Shown piece by piece: positions 1 to 10,249 of a stretch of 64,000 bases of DNA. Position 1 is the stretch's first letter. Each line of letters starts with the position of its first letter. The notes beneath the pieces are model-generated. The model was not told the DNA's origin, made no database searches, and saw nothing but the letters and a program-made list of their open reading frames with translations. The stretch covers positions 1,364,001-1,428,000 of the forward strand of contig NGZR01000002.1 in the NCBI GenBank assembly GCA_002197995.1. The letters are read 5' to 3'. The position numbers were made by a program, and so were the translations under genes. This stretch comes from Gaeumannomyces sp. JS-464. Lineage: Eukaryota; Ascomycota; Sordariomycetes; Magnaporthales; Magnaporthaceae.

Positions 1-1070
1 CAAAAAAAGGCCAAAGTTTAAAATGCTTTTTACAATTTAAACTACCGAGGATAACTAGCAGCCGCCGCACCGCTGGGAAGCTTTTAAAACACGCATCGAA
101 AAAGGAAACCATAAAAGCTTTATTAAAGAAAGTCGTATTTTAATTGGTAACAAAACACTTTGTTAACCGGATTAACGAGGCCAGTTAAAAGCCACGACTA
201 CCAGGGTGGCACTTCGAACTCGGGCCGGAACTAACGTGGCTTAAAAGGCGAAAGTGCAATTTATTTTTACGGTGTTACTGGCTGCTCCCCCATTTGGCCC
301 CGATATCCCACGGTTCCAACCAATAAGCACCTTTTGCAAGTCGCTTTGCTTCCCCGGAACAAATTGCTAAGGATACCTCGACCTTCCAAACGAAAACCGG
401 CGGTACTATGTGTACTCGGTTGCCCAGCACGCCAAAATCCCGCCGTTCGTAACTTTGAAGCAAATCCTTAATAAGAATGTAAAACCGTCGCCTACTCGCA
501 AAGAGAGCTACGTAATTGCCTTTATCATCGCCTTTTTTTTTTTGCAACTGCTCGATTTTCCATGGTTTCCAAGCACAGGCGGCGGGACCTATCCGTTTAC
601 TAAATCCTTTTTTGTTTTCCTAGCGGATCCGTTTAGCTTAAACATATTTTTGCTTTATTAGCCGCACATTAAAAGGGATTTCGCCGTTATAGCCGCCGAC
701 GAAAAAACCAGCTTGCCGACTAACACCAGCCCGTAAACAAGTGGCATCGGGCTTGCTTTAATACGGCTAGGTATTACGCTTTTCGAGCTTTGCTTCCGCG
801 CGCCACTGGAATAGCAACCGTATAAAACCTTATGGCCACCTGGCGAGAACGACCGAGAGCGAGAGGAATTCGACTTCCTAGCTGCGAGGAACTGGTTTAG
901 GGAAGTAAATGATAAAGCTGGTTTAAAATATGCAGCAGCGGTAAAGCTGGTGCTTTTAAGGGAACGCGTTGCACCGGCGGATAAATAGCGGAGCGAAATG
1001 CTAAATGAGGTGGTAAGACCGTTATAAAGGTGTTTTAACTGTTTTAAGCTAGTTAATAGCGCTTAGGTTT
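1..1070 (+). pseudogene. DUF7580-domain protein, 3' part, degraded and cut by the window edge
   Basis: A coding frame with several TAA/TAG stops runs along the + strand. An open part at 410-661 is followed by more of the same domain to about 1070. The stretch encoding SYVIAFIIAFFFLQLLDFPW matches the DUF7580 helix usually written as a run of Ala/Ser/Leu ending in LQLxxTPW. From about 770 the C-terminal signature follows: LGITLFELCF, QPYKTLWPPGEND, then an acidic and aromatic helix and SEMLNEVVRPL. DUF7580 is a fungus-specific domain of unknown biochemistry, often joined to peptidase S8 or NLR-type domains; a subtilisin with the same domain lies at 39.7-43.0 kb. The start lies outside the window. 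Stops sit where Gln is expected (for example before QPYK). The family call is from memory of the consensus. Confidence 0.62.
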
Positions 1071-1560
1071 TGGGGTTGCAAGTTCGAAAGATGAAATATA
1101 CAAAATGGTATCTTCGCAAAAAATACCCCTAATATAAGTTATAGGGTTATAAAACAATAAAAACAAAACAACGAGCAAATGATAAGTATAAGGAAATACA
1201 TTAGGATAAGCCCCCAGCACAGTTTGGAAAATCCATAAGTGGAAATTAAAGTACATAAAGGTAACGAGATGTATTATCGTTAATTTAAGCACTTACCGTT
1301 ATAACGCGTCCCTTATTTAACGCGACCGGATTAAGGTGTTAAAACTACCTTGTTTAAAGATAACAAACGTTTAAAAACGGGCTCGGGATTTGCGATTACC
1401 CTTTTTCGATATTTTACCATTACTAAAATGGCTTTAGGATATTTTCGGCTGTCCAATTCTAAAAGTTTTAGGATTTAAAAACCCCGTTTTCGATAACAAT
1501 TGGCTTCGGATATAGTGGATTCCAACCGGAACACTTAGCTAGCTACCACCCCATACAGCG
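1071..1560. other. AT-rich stretch, no gene seen
   Basis: This lies between the DUF7580 remnant and the CHAT frame. Short ORFs on both strands carry no recognisable domain. It could be linker sequence of the CHAT gene, which usually has TPR-like repeats before its protease domain, but I could not trace such repeats. Confidence 0.3.
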
Positions 1561-2260
1561 GGACACTATACGCGAGGGTTATTTAAGATAGTTCTCGACA
1601 GGGTTATATCGTTATACACCTCGTCGGTTAAAACATTGCTATTTGGGCGCCGTTATTATATTCCCGAACCGGCAGGACCTTGGTTTAACTAAGCTTTCCT
1701 CGTTGCTATGCGCGAAACGCTAAGCTTTTCCACCCTTCCATTTGCTGCTACCGAAATGGACATATTGGACGGTTTTTGCCCGTCGCTCCAGTTAACGCCG
1801 ATTAGGCCGACATTGCACAAAAACGACGTTTTTAACAACTTGCGGGCGTTTAAAATATTCCACTTTGCCGGCTACGGGCGGTCGGATCCAACGGAGCCCT
1901 CGCGAAAATATTTGCTTTTCGAGGACTGGAAAACCAACCCGCTAACCGTGGGGGACCTCCGCGACCAAACTCCAAAAGAACGCGCTATTTTTTGGATATT
2001 TCTCGGCTTGTTCGACCGGAGCTAACGAGGTGGTACAGCTCGCCGACGAGGGAATCCATCTTGTTAGCGCCTTTTAGCTCGCAGGATTCCGGCACGTTAT
2101 TGGGACATTTTGGGAAGTATCGGACAAGCATTGCGTCGATGTCGCGAAAGTGCTTTATAAAACATTGCGGGACGAAGGGATAACGGACATTGCGGTGTGT
2201 TAAGGATTCCACCGGGCCATTAGGGTTATGCGCGATAGCGATATGGGAAAAGAGAAGCGA
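1561..2260 (+). pseudogene. CHAT-domain caspase-like protease, active site mutated and frameshifted
   Basis: The frame opens near 1561 with the LDRVIS...SSVKTLLFGRR linker typical of fungal CHAT proteins. It passes NDVFNNLRAFKIFHFAGYG at 1820-1878 and LLFEDWKTNPLTVGDLRD, then shifts frame at a T-run near 1987 and resumes with GYFSACSTGANEVVQLADEG and FRHVIGTFWEVSDKHCVDVA. CHAT peptidases use a His in FAGHG and a Cys in SACST. Here the His codon is TAC (Tyr, 1873-1875) while the Cys (2009-2011) is intact. Two internal stops replace Gln codons (QLAG and QGFHRA contexts). In fungi CHAT proteins are caspase relatives found near gasdermin or NLR genes and are candidate cell-death proteases. Upstream TPR-type repeats are not visible. 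Confidence 0.85.
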
Positions 2261-2940
2261 GAGGAGAATGCGGTTCGGGGAGCGGCGTATCGTCCCTGGA
2301 TGCGAACGATGCTAATACCCCTTTTAAAAAGGGCATAAAGGTGGAAAATGTGTGCTGCTTAACTGCGTACTAAGACCTAGCTAAAAGATACACTTTATTA
2401 ACACCTTGCCAGGATGCTTTTAACAGTGGCGGAGCTAGTGTCACCCGGGCCTAATTATTTGCTACAGTACCGCCCGCTGCGAAGCCACTTTTAAAAGTTT
2501 AAGCCGGCCGGGACTGGTTTTAATGCTAATACAATATCGAAACCCCATGCTAATGGGCTACGCGTATATTTCCTAAAACCAATACGCCACATACAATGCC
2601 GAAGCGCGCGATTCGCATGGTTATATGGATTTACACCCCGCTTTCCATAGTGGAAGGTAGCGACGTGGTTTCCGGGTGGCTGCTTTTATCCGCGAGCAGC
2701 TTGCGAATTACAACTCCTTTTATCGGTACGCCACCCGCTAAAACCTCCCAAACGCGTTTGCGACCAAACGCGTTTAAGCTCCTCTTTTTGGGGTGCTCCT
2801 TTTATGCATTTAGCCACCGCAAAAGGTGCGGTTTTAGCAACTCCTATCGATGTCCTTATTTTTGCTTTTTTGTTTACGTGAAAAAGCGGTTGCATAATAG
2901 CAACAAAAGGAGCCCCCGGCCGCCCCCGTAATGCCGGTTA
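2261..2940 (+). other. Mostly noncoding; open frame 2596-2931 may be the 5' part of the next gene
   Basis: From 2261 to about 2330 the end of the CHAT frame may continue. An open stretch at 2596-2931 is in the same frame as the DUF3295-like region that follows and is separated from it only by one TAA at 2929. It has no recognisable motif. Nothing else is seen between 2330 and 2596. Confidence 0.3.
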
Positions 2941-3640
2941 TTATTTCCAGCTTTTAAAGCAAAGGAGAAAAAAACAAAAACATTTGCCATCCTACCTCCC
3001 TTTATAATAAGTAACCCGGACGCCGGCAAGGCATTTCCGAGTAAAGCCGGCCGTGACGTCGTTTTTAGCTTTTCCACCACGCGTATCCCAATATTTCGAA
3101 CCCCCCAGCTTACGCCGGCCCCTATCGATTCGATCCCGGAGCCGACATCGTCCCTTCCAGCAAAAGCCGTGCAGTTAAAAAAGCAGCCGGACTTTTTAAG
3201 CGAAAATAACAACTCGCTTAAAAGCGCGATACACTCGGCCAAGGCCGGGATGTTCCCAACACAGGAAAAGGAAACGTTGTTTAGCAACCAGCTTATAACC
3301 AGGACAATTCCGCCGGAAACTAAAGCCGGCGACGTTAACGAGTGCGCGATTAACGACGACGACCCATTTAAATGGGAAGACTCGATCGAGGAAAGTGAGG
3401 AGCTCGACTTCCAGCGGGTCGACTTTAAGGTAAATTTAATCTTTCGGCGATCGCTTCTTACGCTCGCCCTGGAGGGTAAGAACCGATAAGCAAGGCTGGG
3501 CAGGGGCGCTTCGCAATCGACGCTAGCAATCCGCTAGGGCCGGCCGCCGCGCCAGGATCCGTCCTTTGTTTCGCCGCGCCAGGGCTTATCCTTCGTCTCG
3601 TTATAGCGGCTCGGACGACGACCCGCTGTAATGAAAAAGG
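2941..3640 (+). pseudogene. DUF3295 / areA-GATA-like domain protein (nitrogen-regulatory family), C-terminal half
   Basis: One frame is open from 2941 to the TAA at 3487 and then continues with stops. The diagnostic part is at 3331-3489: an acidic run CAINDDDPFKWEDSIEESEE, then FQRVDFKVNLIFRRSLLTLAL. In the family this is the D-rich WEDS motif followed by FQRVdSrpNLtSRRSLLT, the conserved patch of fungal DUF3295 and areA-GATA-like proteins. Ser-to-Phe and Ser-to-Ile changes in the patch fit C-to-T and G-to-A transitions. After 3490 the expected ANAASRSxPAxRRSRT segment can be followed only in part. The family is tied to nutrient-responsive transcription, but this copy lacks a zinc finger here and is probably dead. 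Confidence 0.62.
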
Positions 3641-4430
3641 GCACCTGATAAAGGTGCGCGACGACAAGCACCCAAAGTGATTGTTAATTGTTCCTGGGCT
3701 ACTCTACTCGATCGCGGGCTAGGGCACGCGAGGGCCAAAATACCAGGGCCAGTGCATAGGTTTAAAGCTGTGGGGTAACAGTTGCCACCCACGTAACTCC
3801 AGGCCACCTTTTACAGCACCCGAACCGCTCCCTTAAAATCCATTAACGAGATCCCAAGGTTGGCAGCCTAACCGATCCTAACACCCGTAACTAACGCCCC
3901 CTAGGCAGCACTATCGCCCAGGACTACCAAACGCAACATACTATCCACGGAGCTAACCGAATCCCTCCGCCGACACCTGCTTTGGGAAAGGTTATAAAAG
4001 TCCTCCGTCACTTTTAAAAACGCGGCCAACCCGAAATAAAACCCCGATAAGGTGGTGATGGAAAAGGACAATAATATCGGTACTTTTAGCTACGATTAGT
4101 ACATTTTGGCCGCGACCCCGGTTACCACTTTAAGGGTTGGTAATTATAGTTGCTTTTAAACCTCCTACCGCCGGCAGCACTTTAACTAATAGTTCGGCAG
4201 GTTGTGCCGAAGGCAAGCATAATTGGAATGCAAAATACCCAGTTGTAAATAGTTTATTTTAAGTATTTGCATTTACATCGCCGGCCATTAAAGCTTACCA
4301 TGGCTCCCAAAAGTCCTCCAAGCTGTTTATTTAACACTTGCCCTTTACCACCTGCCCTTTACCACCACCAAAAAATGGCGGGCATGCTATTTTAATCCGA
4401 TAGCTGTTGTATTAAGTAGGAATATAAAGT
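3641..4430. other. No gene recognised
   Basis: The + strand up to 3700 may hold the end of the DUF3295-like frame. The - strand from 4430 down may hold the C-terminal tail of the zinc-finger gene. I see no open frame with recognisable features. The C-rich direct repeat GCCCTTTACCACC occurs twice near 4340. Confidence 0.25.
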
Positions 4431-4960
4431 CGTTATCGTCGTTATTAAACATATTTCCAGCGCCGTCGAAAGGGCGGACGACGCCGTTCGGGCCCACGTT
4501 GCCCACGCCGTTAACGTGGCTAAGCTTATCCTTATTACCTATAGCCATTTGCGCTGCCTAACTTTTAAAGTACGTATAAGGATGCGACAAATGGTTAACG
4601 CTAGTGGGGTTGCCACGATAAATCGAGCACTTTTGGAAATAGCGCTTTAAAATGCACGAAAACGTGTCGCGGTAAAGGACGCACATGTAAGGGCGGTTTC
4701 CCGTGTTTGTAAAAAATTATATAATAGTTAAAATATGCCCGAATGAAAGGGAACAAAATTTAGGGCTCGCGCGCCACTTGCGTCAAAGGTGCCTTTTAAA
4801 ATGCTTAGCATGGAAATACGTCTTGTTGCAGTGCGGGCACGGGAATTTGCCGTCGGCGTCCTTTTAGGGGTGTGGTTCTTAGCGCGACGCTACCAGCGAC
4901 CGGAGCTTAAGGCCGTCCAGGCGCACTCGGCAAAATACCGCGACGACGTTGCGAGCTAAC
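4430..4960 (-). pseudogene. C2H2 zinc-finger transcription factor, degraded
   Basis: Read on the minus strand, about 4860-4785 encodes KFPCPHCNKTYFHAKHFKRH, a canonical C-x2-C-x12-H-x3-H finger. After an intervening stretch of about 90 bp, possibly an intron, a second finger follows at about 4690-4600: YMCVLYRDTF then LKRYFQKCSIYRGNPT and VNHLSHP. The pair with the CSIRRGNPTG...HLSHPQAH tail matches a conserved ascomycete two-finger factor family. In finger two the second zinc Cys is Tyr (TGC to TAC) and the first His is Tyr (CAC to TAC), and an Arg in the tail is changed, so it could not bind zinc normally. The 5' end may extend into 5000-5570. The call is from motif recognition only. Confidence 0.75.
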
Positions 4961-6280
4961 AACGCGCGTCGGGAGGTCGGCCTCTTGCTAAAGGGTTTGC
5001 GGCTGGGGCATTAAAAGGCTTTGGGCGTAAGGAGATAAGACCTTAGCTCGCGGATAACCTCGTCGGCTGGTATAAGGATAAGCATTGGAAAAGCACGATG
5101 TTTAGGAGCAAATGCGGGAGTAATGCGCCGGAACGAGCCATAAAGGTCGAGGTTTGCGGGAGCATTAAAGCTGTGGTTAGGCAGCTTTGGTGGTACTGCT
5201 AGTACTGCGCCGGGAGAGATAGGTACTTGCTTATAGCGCTATTCGAGCCCGGAAGGGTAGGGTTTCGCGGAATGGGCTGGTAGCTTTATAAGGAGACACA
5301 AACTGTTGTGGTTTTACGGCGGTGCTGCGATATCGTCGTAACTGGAAATCAAAACGGCCGGGGGTAAGTTCGGTGCCGGAACACGGCGGCGGCCGTTACG
5401 GGCCAGCCTGGGCGCGGAATCACACGAAAACGCGCTTCGCGAACGCGTTAAACCAATTTGGCTTGGGCGATATCCGTAACAAACCTTTTTGGGCGCAGCG
5501 TCGGTCGCCACTATGCGAAATGGCGCGTCCACATAGTTGTTATAGTTAATTTCCATCCCTGCTTCCAAAATTATGCGATGCCGATAAGCCTTTCGTTCGG
5601 TGGCGTTTAAAACTGGATGCTAATGTTTGGATATAACGTGCGTGCTTGCCAATTAAACCCGCAGGCCTTTTTAAGGTCGAGGTGGATGCAACCACCATGC
5701 GCTAAGCACAATTACAACAAAAAAAGGCCGTATACCCGCTTATACCAGCTATTAAGCCGATAAGGAGGAGCGGTTTAACGGTCCATTACTGTTAAGGCGA
5801 ATGCGAGGTGGACATTTTACAGCTAACTTTTAAACGCAGCCTTATTACCATATGAAATGGCGCGTTTAAAAGGAGCAAACCGGCCGTGGCGCCGTCGATT
5901 AAAAATGGCTGGTGGAGTGGTTGTTTATGCAAATGGCGCCGAGGAGGCGCCGCCGCGTGGTTTATTATCCGTGCTAGTTTCCGTGGACCTTTGCGCTTAA
6001 GGATATAACATGTTAACCAAAGTTTTTAACAGGAACCGGTACTTCGGGATATGCTACGAAAGTTGGGTGGTTAGGGAACGCTGTTAGCAGTTCCTTTCGG
6101 GGAAGGTTTAAAAGGATTCCTAATGCATAAAGGTGCGGCACCTTTTCAGCTGCACGAAAGTACCGGCCAGGAAACGGCAACCATGTTACGCTTACCCCTT
6201 TAGGTAGCTAAAGCCAAATGCAACCCGTTAGCTAAAAAATAAAGTGCTTCCAACGTATGGAACCGTTTCGATCATTTAAG
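4961..6280. other. No confirmed gene; possible 5' end of the C2H2 gene
   Basis: Open stretches on both strands at 5314-5568 overlap each other and have no domain I recognise. The minus-strand one lies in the position expected for the N-terminal region of the zinc-finger gene. The remainder is rich in TTAA-type words with no readable frame. Confidence 0.25.
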
Positions 6281-6289
6281 TCCGAATTT

Positions 6290-6700
6290 TCACCCTGCTC
6301 GACGACCAGGATAAATACTTGGCCGATAAAATCGCCACTATCACTAGCTAATTCGGCACTTAACTTGCAACAGCCGGTCGAACTCGAAAACTAACCTTTC
6401 ATATTGCCGTATCGTTTCGACTTAGTTACCATCCTACTTTAACAGTATAAACCCGCTAATAAACCCGAGAAATAAAAGCCGCAGCGCCGTAATGGCCGGA
6501 TTGCAATCCGAATCCGACGGGCCGCAAAGGTGGTAAGGGCGGCCTTTCGCAACGGCGCCCGCGGCTGCAAAAAAACACCAAAACCCAAACGTCGCTGCCG
6601 CCAAATATGCTAGCACATTTTAAACAAGCCACAAGGTAATTTGCTGGAAAGGGAAGCCTGCATACACCGGGATTAACGGCATCGCCTCGGACGCGCCTCC
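6290..6700 (-). pseudogene. Unrecognised membrane protein remnant
   Basis: On the minus strand a frame can be followed from about 6690 to 6290. It reads EAMPLIPVYAGFPFQQITLW, a hydrophobic helix rich in Ala and Phe (AYLAAATFGFWCFFAAAGAV), a loop with two cysteines (HLCGPSDSDC), a second hydrophobic helix (ALRLLFLGFISGFILLK), then a hydrophilic tail ETIRQYERLVFEFDRLLQV. Stops interrupt at positions where Gln fits. There are thus at least two membrane helices joined by a Cys-containing loop. I do not recognise the family. Confidence 0.45.
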
Positions 6701-7250
6701 GCTTTTTCGGGGCAGCCCGCAGGGGCCGCGGAATTTCGAGTTTTACTGCCGGCTATACTGTCGTTTTCGCCGGCCGCTGCCGTAACAGCGCAGCAAAGCT
6801 AACCGGCTTTTAGGCTAGGCGAAACCGTTAATAACGCGTTTCGGGAGGAGGTGCAGCGGCGACTTATGCCCGAAAAACCGCGAAGGATACAAACTATCCG
6901 CCACTTATTTTACGGCTTGTTTTAATTACAAATAGTTTACATTTTGGGAAGGGGTGTTTAAAAGGCTGTTCCCGCCTTTTTCGTACCATATACATTTAAC
7001 AGTGCGAAATTATTTAGGGGTTACTCCTTACCACTATAAAAATACAGTTTTACAGTTTTACAGTTTTAATACTATGTAAGCACTTAATCCCTTCCTCCAT
7101 TTAATCCATTATTTTTCCATTTTATTTACAAGCATGGGATTTCGCCCCCGATACTATCCGGCTCCGCAGTTATTTCGCCGGCGCGGTAATAAGGTTACCG
7201 ACATGTTACGGTGTAATAAAGCTTAACCGCGTTTTTCGATGCTGTGGAGG
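6701..7250. other. No gene recognised
   Basis: The minus strand from about 6850 to 6700 may be the N-terminal part of the membrane protein, but the frame is uncertain. A tandem of the word TACAGTTTTACAGTTT sits near 7047. No other feature is seen. Confidence 0.25.
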
Positions 7251-7251
7251 A

Positions 7252-7575
7252 TTAAAAAATGGCATGTAAATAAGTGCGAAGTTTTAGGGGGTGACTTTTT
7301 ACATTAAACCGTAATGCGTTAACTTTATTTACCGACGAACCCCAAGTCGGACAGCACTTCCTTAACGAAGTCGCGCGGCAACGCTGGCCGTGTGTCGTTA
7401 AATTCCCCGGGTCCCACCGTATGCGTCGATATACCAAACTTTACCTGCGTGTCGCGCCGTTAGTCGCTGGCTGCAACGGATGTGTTAAAAGCGGTGTCCT
7501 TCGAATCTGCCCGTCCATAAGCCAAATGGTTTGCGGCGAAGATGTATTATAGCCTTGTGTTACAGGAATAACCAG
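7252..7575 (-). pseudogene. Unrecognised coding remnant
   Basis: The minus strand gives a readable frame from about 7555 to 7320: YIFAANHLAYGRADSKDTAF, a stop, then KFGISTHTVGPGEFNDTRPA and LPRDFVKEVLSDLGFVGK. Amino-acid composition and the few stops, at Gln-like positions, suggest real former coding sequence. It lies downstream of the RelA/SpoT-NB-ARC frame on the same strand and could be part of that gene's C-terminus, but no repeat type is identifiable. Confidence 0.35.
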
Positions 7576-8559
7576 CCCAGTTAAATTTAACTGCTTGTCC
7601 CCCACGTTTTGGCAGCCGCCGGGAGGAAAACCCGCTAAAGGAGGCGCCCCGCCTTGCTAATCGCTGGTTGTGTAGCTAGGAGAATGTCGGTTTAGCACCC
7701 TTGCTATTTTAACCGCGTTTTGGTCGAAGGGAGTTAAATTTTTACGTCATTTCGAAGCTGGGCATTTGCTGCTTTTGCGTGCGTTTAAATGGCCATGGGG
7801 GTGGCTCGTTTAAAAAAGCAATCGGCATTGCTTAAGCCGTAAAAATGCCGATTTCGGTGTTAAGGTCGGCCGCTACCGCTGGTAGCCATTGCTATCCCAT
7901 CCTCCCCATTTAAAAAAAGTGGACGTAACAGGCTAAAACCAACCTTGTAATGGAGGCCCGTGTCGGTAATTGCGGGGTATTTGGGGGAGTATTTACTCGC
8001 GGGTTATGCTCCTGGGCATGTGCCGGTTCGGAATCCAACCCGTTAGCGTTTAACATATCCTAACCACCCGGCACACCAACCTTATGTGCCTTGCCCACTT
8101 AAAAAGTTCCCATGTCGAATGCTTCCCCGGGGCCGATTTCGCTGGCCGCTTTTCGGTGTTAGCCGAATTTCTTTTAAAAGCGGATATTAGGGGCCGATAT
8201 CCGACAAAGGTTAACGGCTGCAGGATTTTCTTTGGTTGGAACCCGAATGTTAGCTCGAACAAGTTTTAATCGTTTAGTTATAACCTACCTGTGGATTTAC
8301 GCATTCCCGACCACCTCGTTCGCAGCGTCGATAAAACGAGTCCGATATCTTCTCGCAGCGAACCTTGCGAGGGTAGCAGGAATTGCGCTATTTTAAATTA
8401 ATCGAGTTATTAAAAGCACATTTGCGATCGGAGCTGCCTCCTTTTTCGCATGCCTGCTTTTGCGATATTTGGTAGGGGTAATCAGTTATAGCTAGCTGCG
8501 AAAAATAACAAATAAGTAAACGCAGCGAACTTTCACTTTTTAAGGGCCTTGGTCGGAAA
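7576..8559 (-). other. Probable degraded downstream part of the NB-ARC gene, no domain readable
   Basis: Following the NB-ARC P-loop region downwards on the minus strand, fragments of frame continue (open stretches at 8388-8582 and 8050-8262), but none shows TPR, ankyrin or WD repeats clearly. Given the normal layout of NB-ARC proteins this is where ARC2 and repeats would be. The assignment is inference. Confidence 0.3.
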
Positions 8560-10160
8560 GGGCCGACGTGCCGCCTTACCAATCCGTTGGTCCTGTTAAA
8601 CGAAGGGATGATTTCGCGTTTTAAGGTTAGCTTAAAATATTATGGCTTAAGCGTTGCCTTAGCAGCTTTTCGCTTTGCAAGTTCGCCAGCAAGCGCAATT
8701 TTTTTGCAATCGATTAGTAGTCCTGCGCGAACGTCGCCTCGTTATCGGCATGTACTTAAAAAACCGAGCAGGGTGCGCTGTTATACCACCGGCGGTACGC
8801 ATACTCGAGCGCCATTTGCGTTTTGCTGCTTGCCTCGTTAGTTTGTTATTTTAACGCAGTCGGTAAACCTTACCCGGACCCGCCCAAACCCTATAACGCC
8901 GCGGACTGCGACTTGGTCCACGATTGGAGCAGCTTTTCGAGCTTTAAGAAAATGTCGCCAAGCTTTACAAGGGCTTCGTTGCGCGGAAACGGTATGTTAT
9001 GGTACCGCTTAGCGTCGTTAACGGCAATTTGGATTTGGCTTTTAAAGCGTTAGCAATGAGGGCATATGCTACGAGCGGGATGGTAAAATCACCTACCTAA
9101 ACAGTTCGCTTAACTGCTTTGCAGGGCCTTTTTAATCGCCGGTTTTAATTGGCATCCCGCCACTTTTAACACCTTTTATAATGTGGTTAACGACGGTGTC
9201 GAACTTTTGTATAACCCTGGATAAAAAGTGTGGGTTATAACTATTACGGCATTTCCGTTTCCTTATTGGATACCTTGCATTTAAAAAGGCGGCCTTAGCT
9301 TATCCTTTACAAGTTGCCGAATGGAAAGCGTAAAGCCTTTTGCGTAACCGTGCAGCTGGTTTAAAACCATTTCGTCGGTTTCGGTAAGGGGCCCATAAGC
9401 GCGTTTATATAAAAAGGGATGGTTAACTATGTTAAACAGGTGTTCGGCCAGGCCCGTAAGTTGCAATTTAAAGGTTACGTCGCGATATCGCCCGGTTCGG
9501 TGGCTAAGGCTATAATTAAGGGTTTCGTAGGCGCTAAACTCGAACTTCGTCCATTTTTAGCCGACCTCGCGATCGGGCGAAAAGTAGGTGGGCTCGCCCT
9601 GCTGTAAAAAGGTCCGTTCGATAAACACCTTTACTTTGGTAAGCTGGTTTCGAAATAGCACGACGATCCTCAGCCCGATTAGGTCGTGTATGTGGCGCAG
9701 CACGTCGTTTAAGCTTTCGAATCGCTGTTTTTTATCCTTAGCGAAATAATCGTCACGTCGCCGAAAAGACTTGTCGATAAACTCGACCTTTTTAACTCGC
9801 GCGGAAAGCTCAGCATAAATGTTTTCATTTAAAAACCTTCGTTTAACAGCTCCTTAAGCCCCTCCATTATCCTCTTGTAATCACCTTGCACGGCGGGCTA
9901 AATCTCGCGGACAAAAGCCCTTTTTAGGAGCTTACTCCTTACTTTGGGGTCGTTTATGTTTGGCATTTGCCAGCGTTTAATTAAGCTGTCGACTTTGGCC
10001 CGGAGTTGCCTTGCCGTTGCCGGGGGATGAGATGAGGTACACGCGGTTTCGTCGGCGCGTGAGTTTTAGGACGAAGTCGCTCATCTTTTTAAGCAGCGGC
10101 TTAAAAGGAGTTGCCCTTAGTTGGCAGAGGAAGTTCCGCCTAAGGTGACTTCTCCGGGCG
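8560..10160 (-). pseudogene. RelA/SpoT-type nucleotidyltransferase fused to NB-ARC NTPase (NLR-like), degraded
   Basis: Minus strand. From about 10010 the frame reads VDSLIKRWQMPNINDPKVRS, then ELSARVKKVEFIDKSFRRRD, LNDVLRHIHDLIGLRIVVLF, a region around WTKFEFSAYETLNYSLSHRT, RYRDVTFKLQLTGLAEHLFN, and IVNHPFLYKR. This is the order of the RelA_SpoT domain (ARVKs, DLiGlRIvv, EH..nivnH..YK). Only two stops interrupt this half, both at Gln-like positions. After a linker, FPRNEALVKLGDIFLKLEKL leads to the P-loop GLGGSGKTQMALEYAYRR, formed across a 48-bp intron, then VHADNEATFAQDYxSIAKKL, a standard fungal NB-ARC start. The architecture suggests a nucleotide-signalling effector controlled by an NLR-type switch; (p)ppGpp-like synthesis is inferred, not shown. 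Confidence 0.8.
8826..8873 (-). other. 48-bp GT-AG intron inside the NB-ARC P-loop
   Basis: On the minus strand the stretch begins GTAAGG and ends CAAGCAG, with a consensus branch site ACTAAC 11 bases before the end. Removing it joins GGSG to KTQMALEYAYRR without a break, restoring a textbook Walker A (GLGGSGKT). The sites are fully preserved despite heavy mutation nearby. Confidence 0.85.
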
Positions 10161-10249
10161 CCAGTCCTCATTTGCCCGAGCTGGCACTTGAGATTCGGAT
10201 TTCATTGTGATTTTGCCTTGCGTCCGGTGGTCGAAACGACGTTTAAAGG

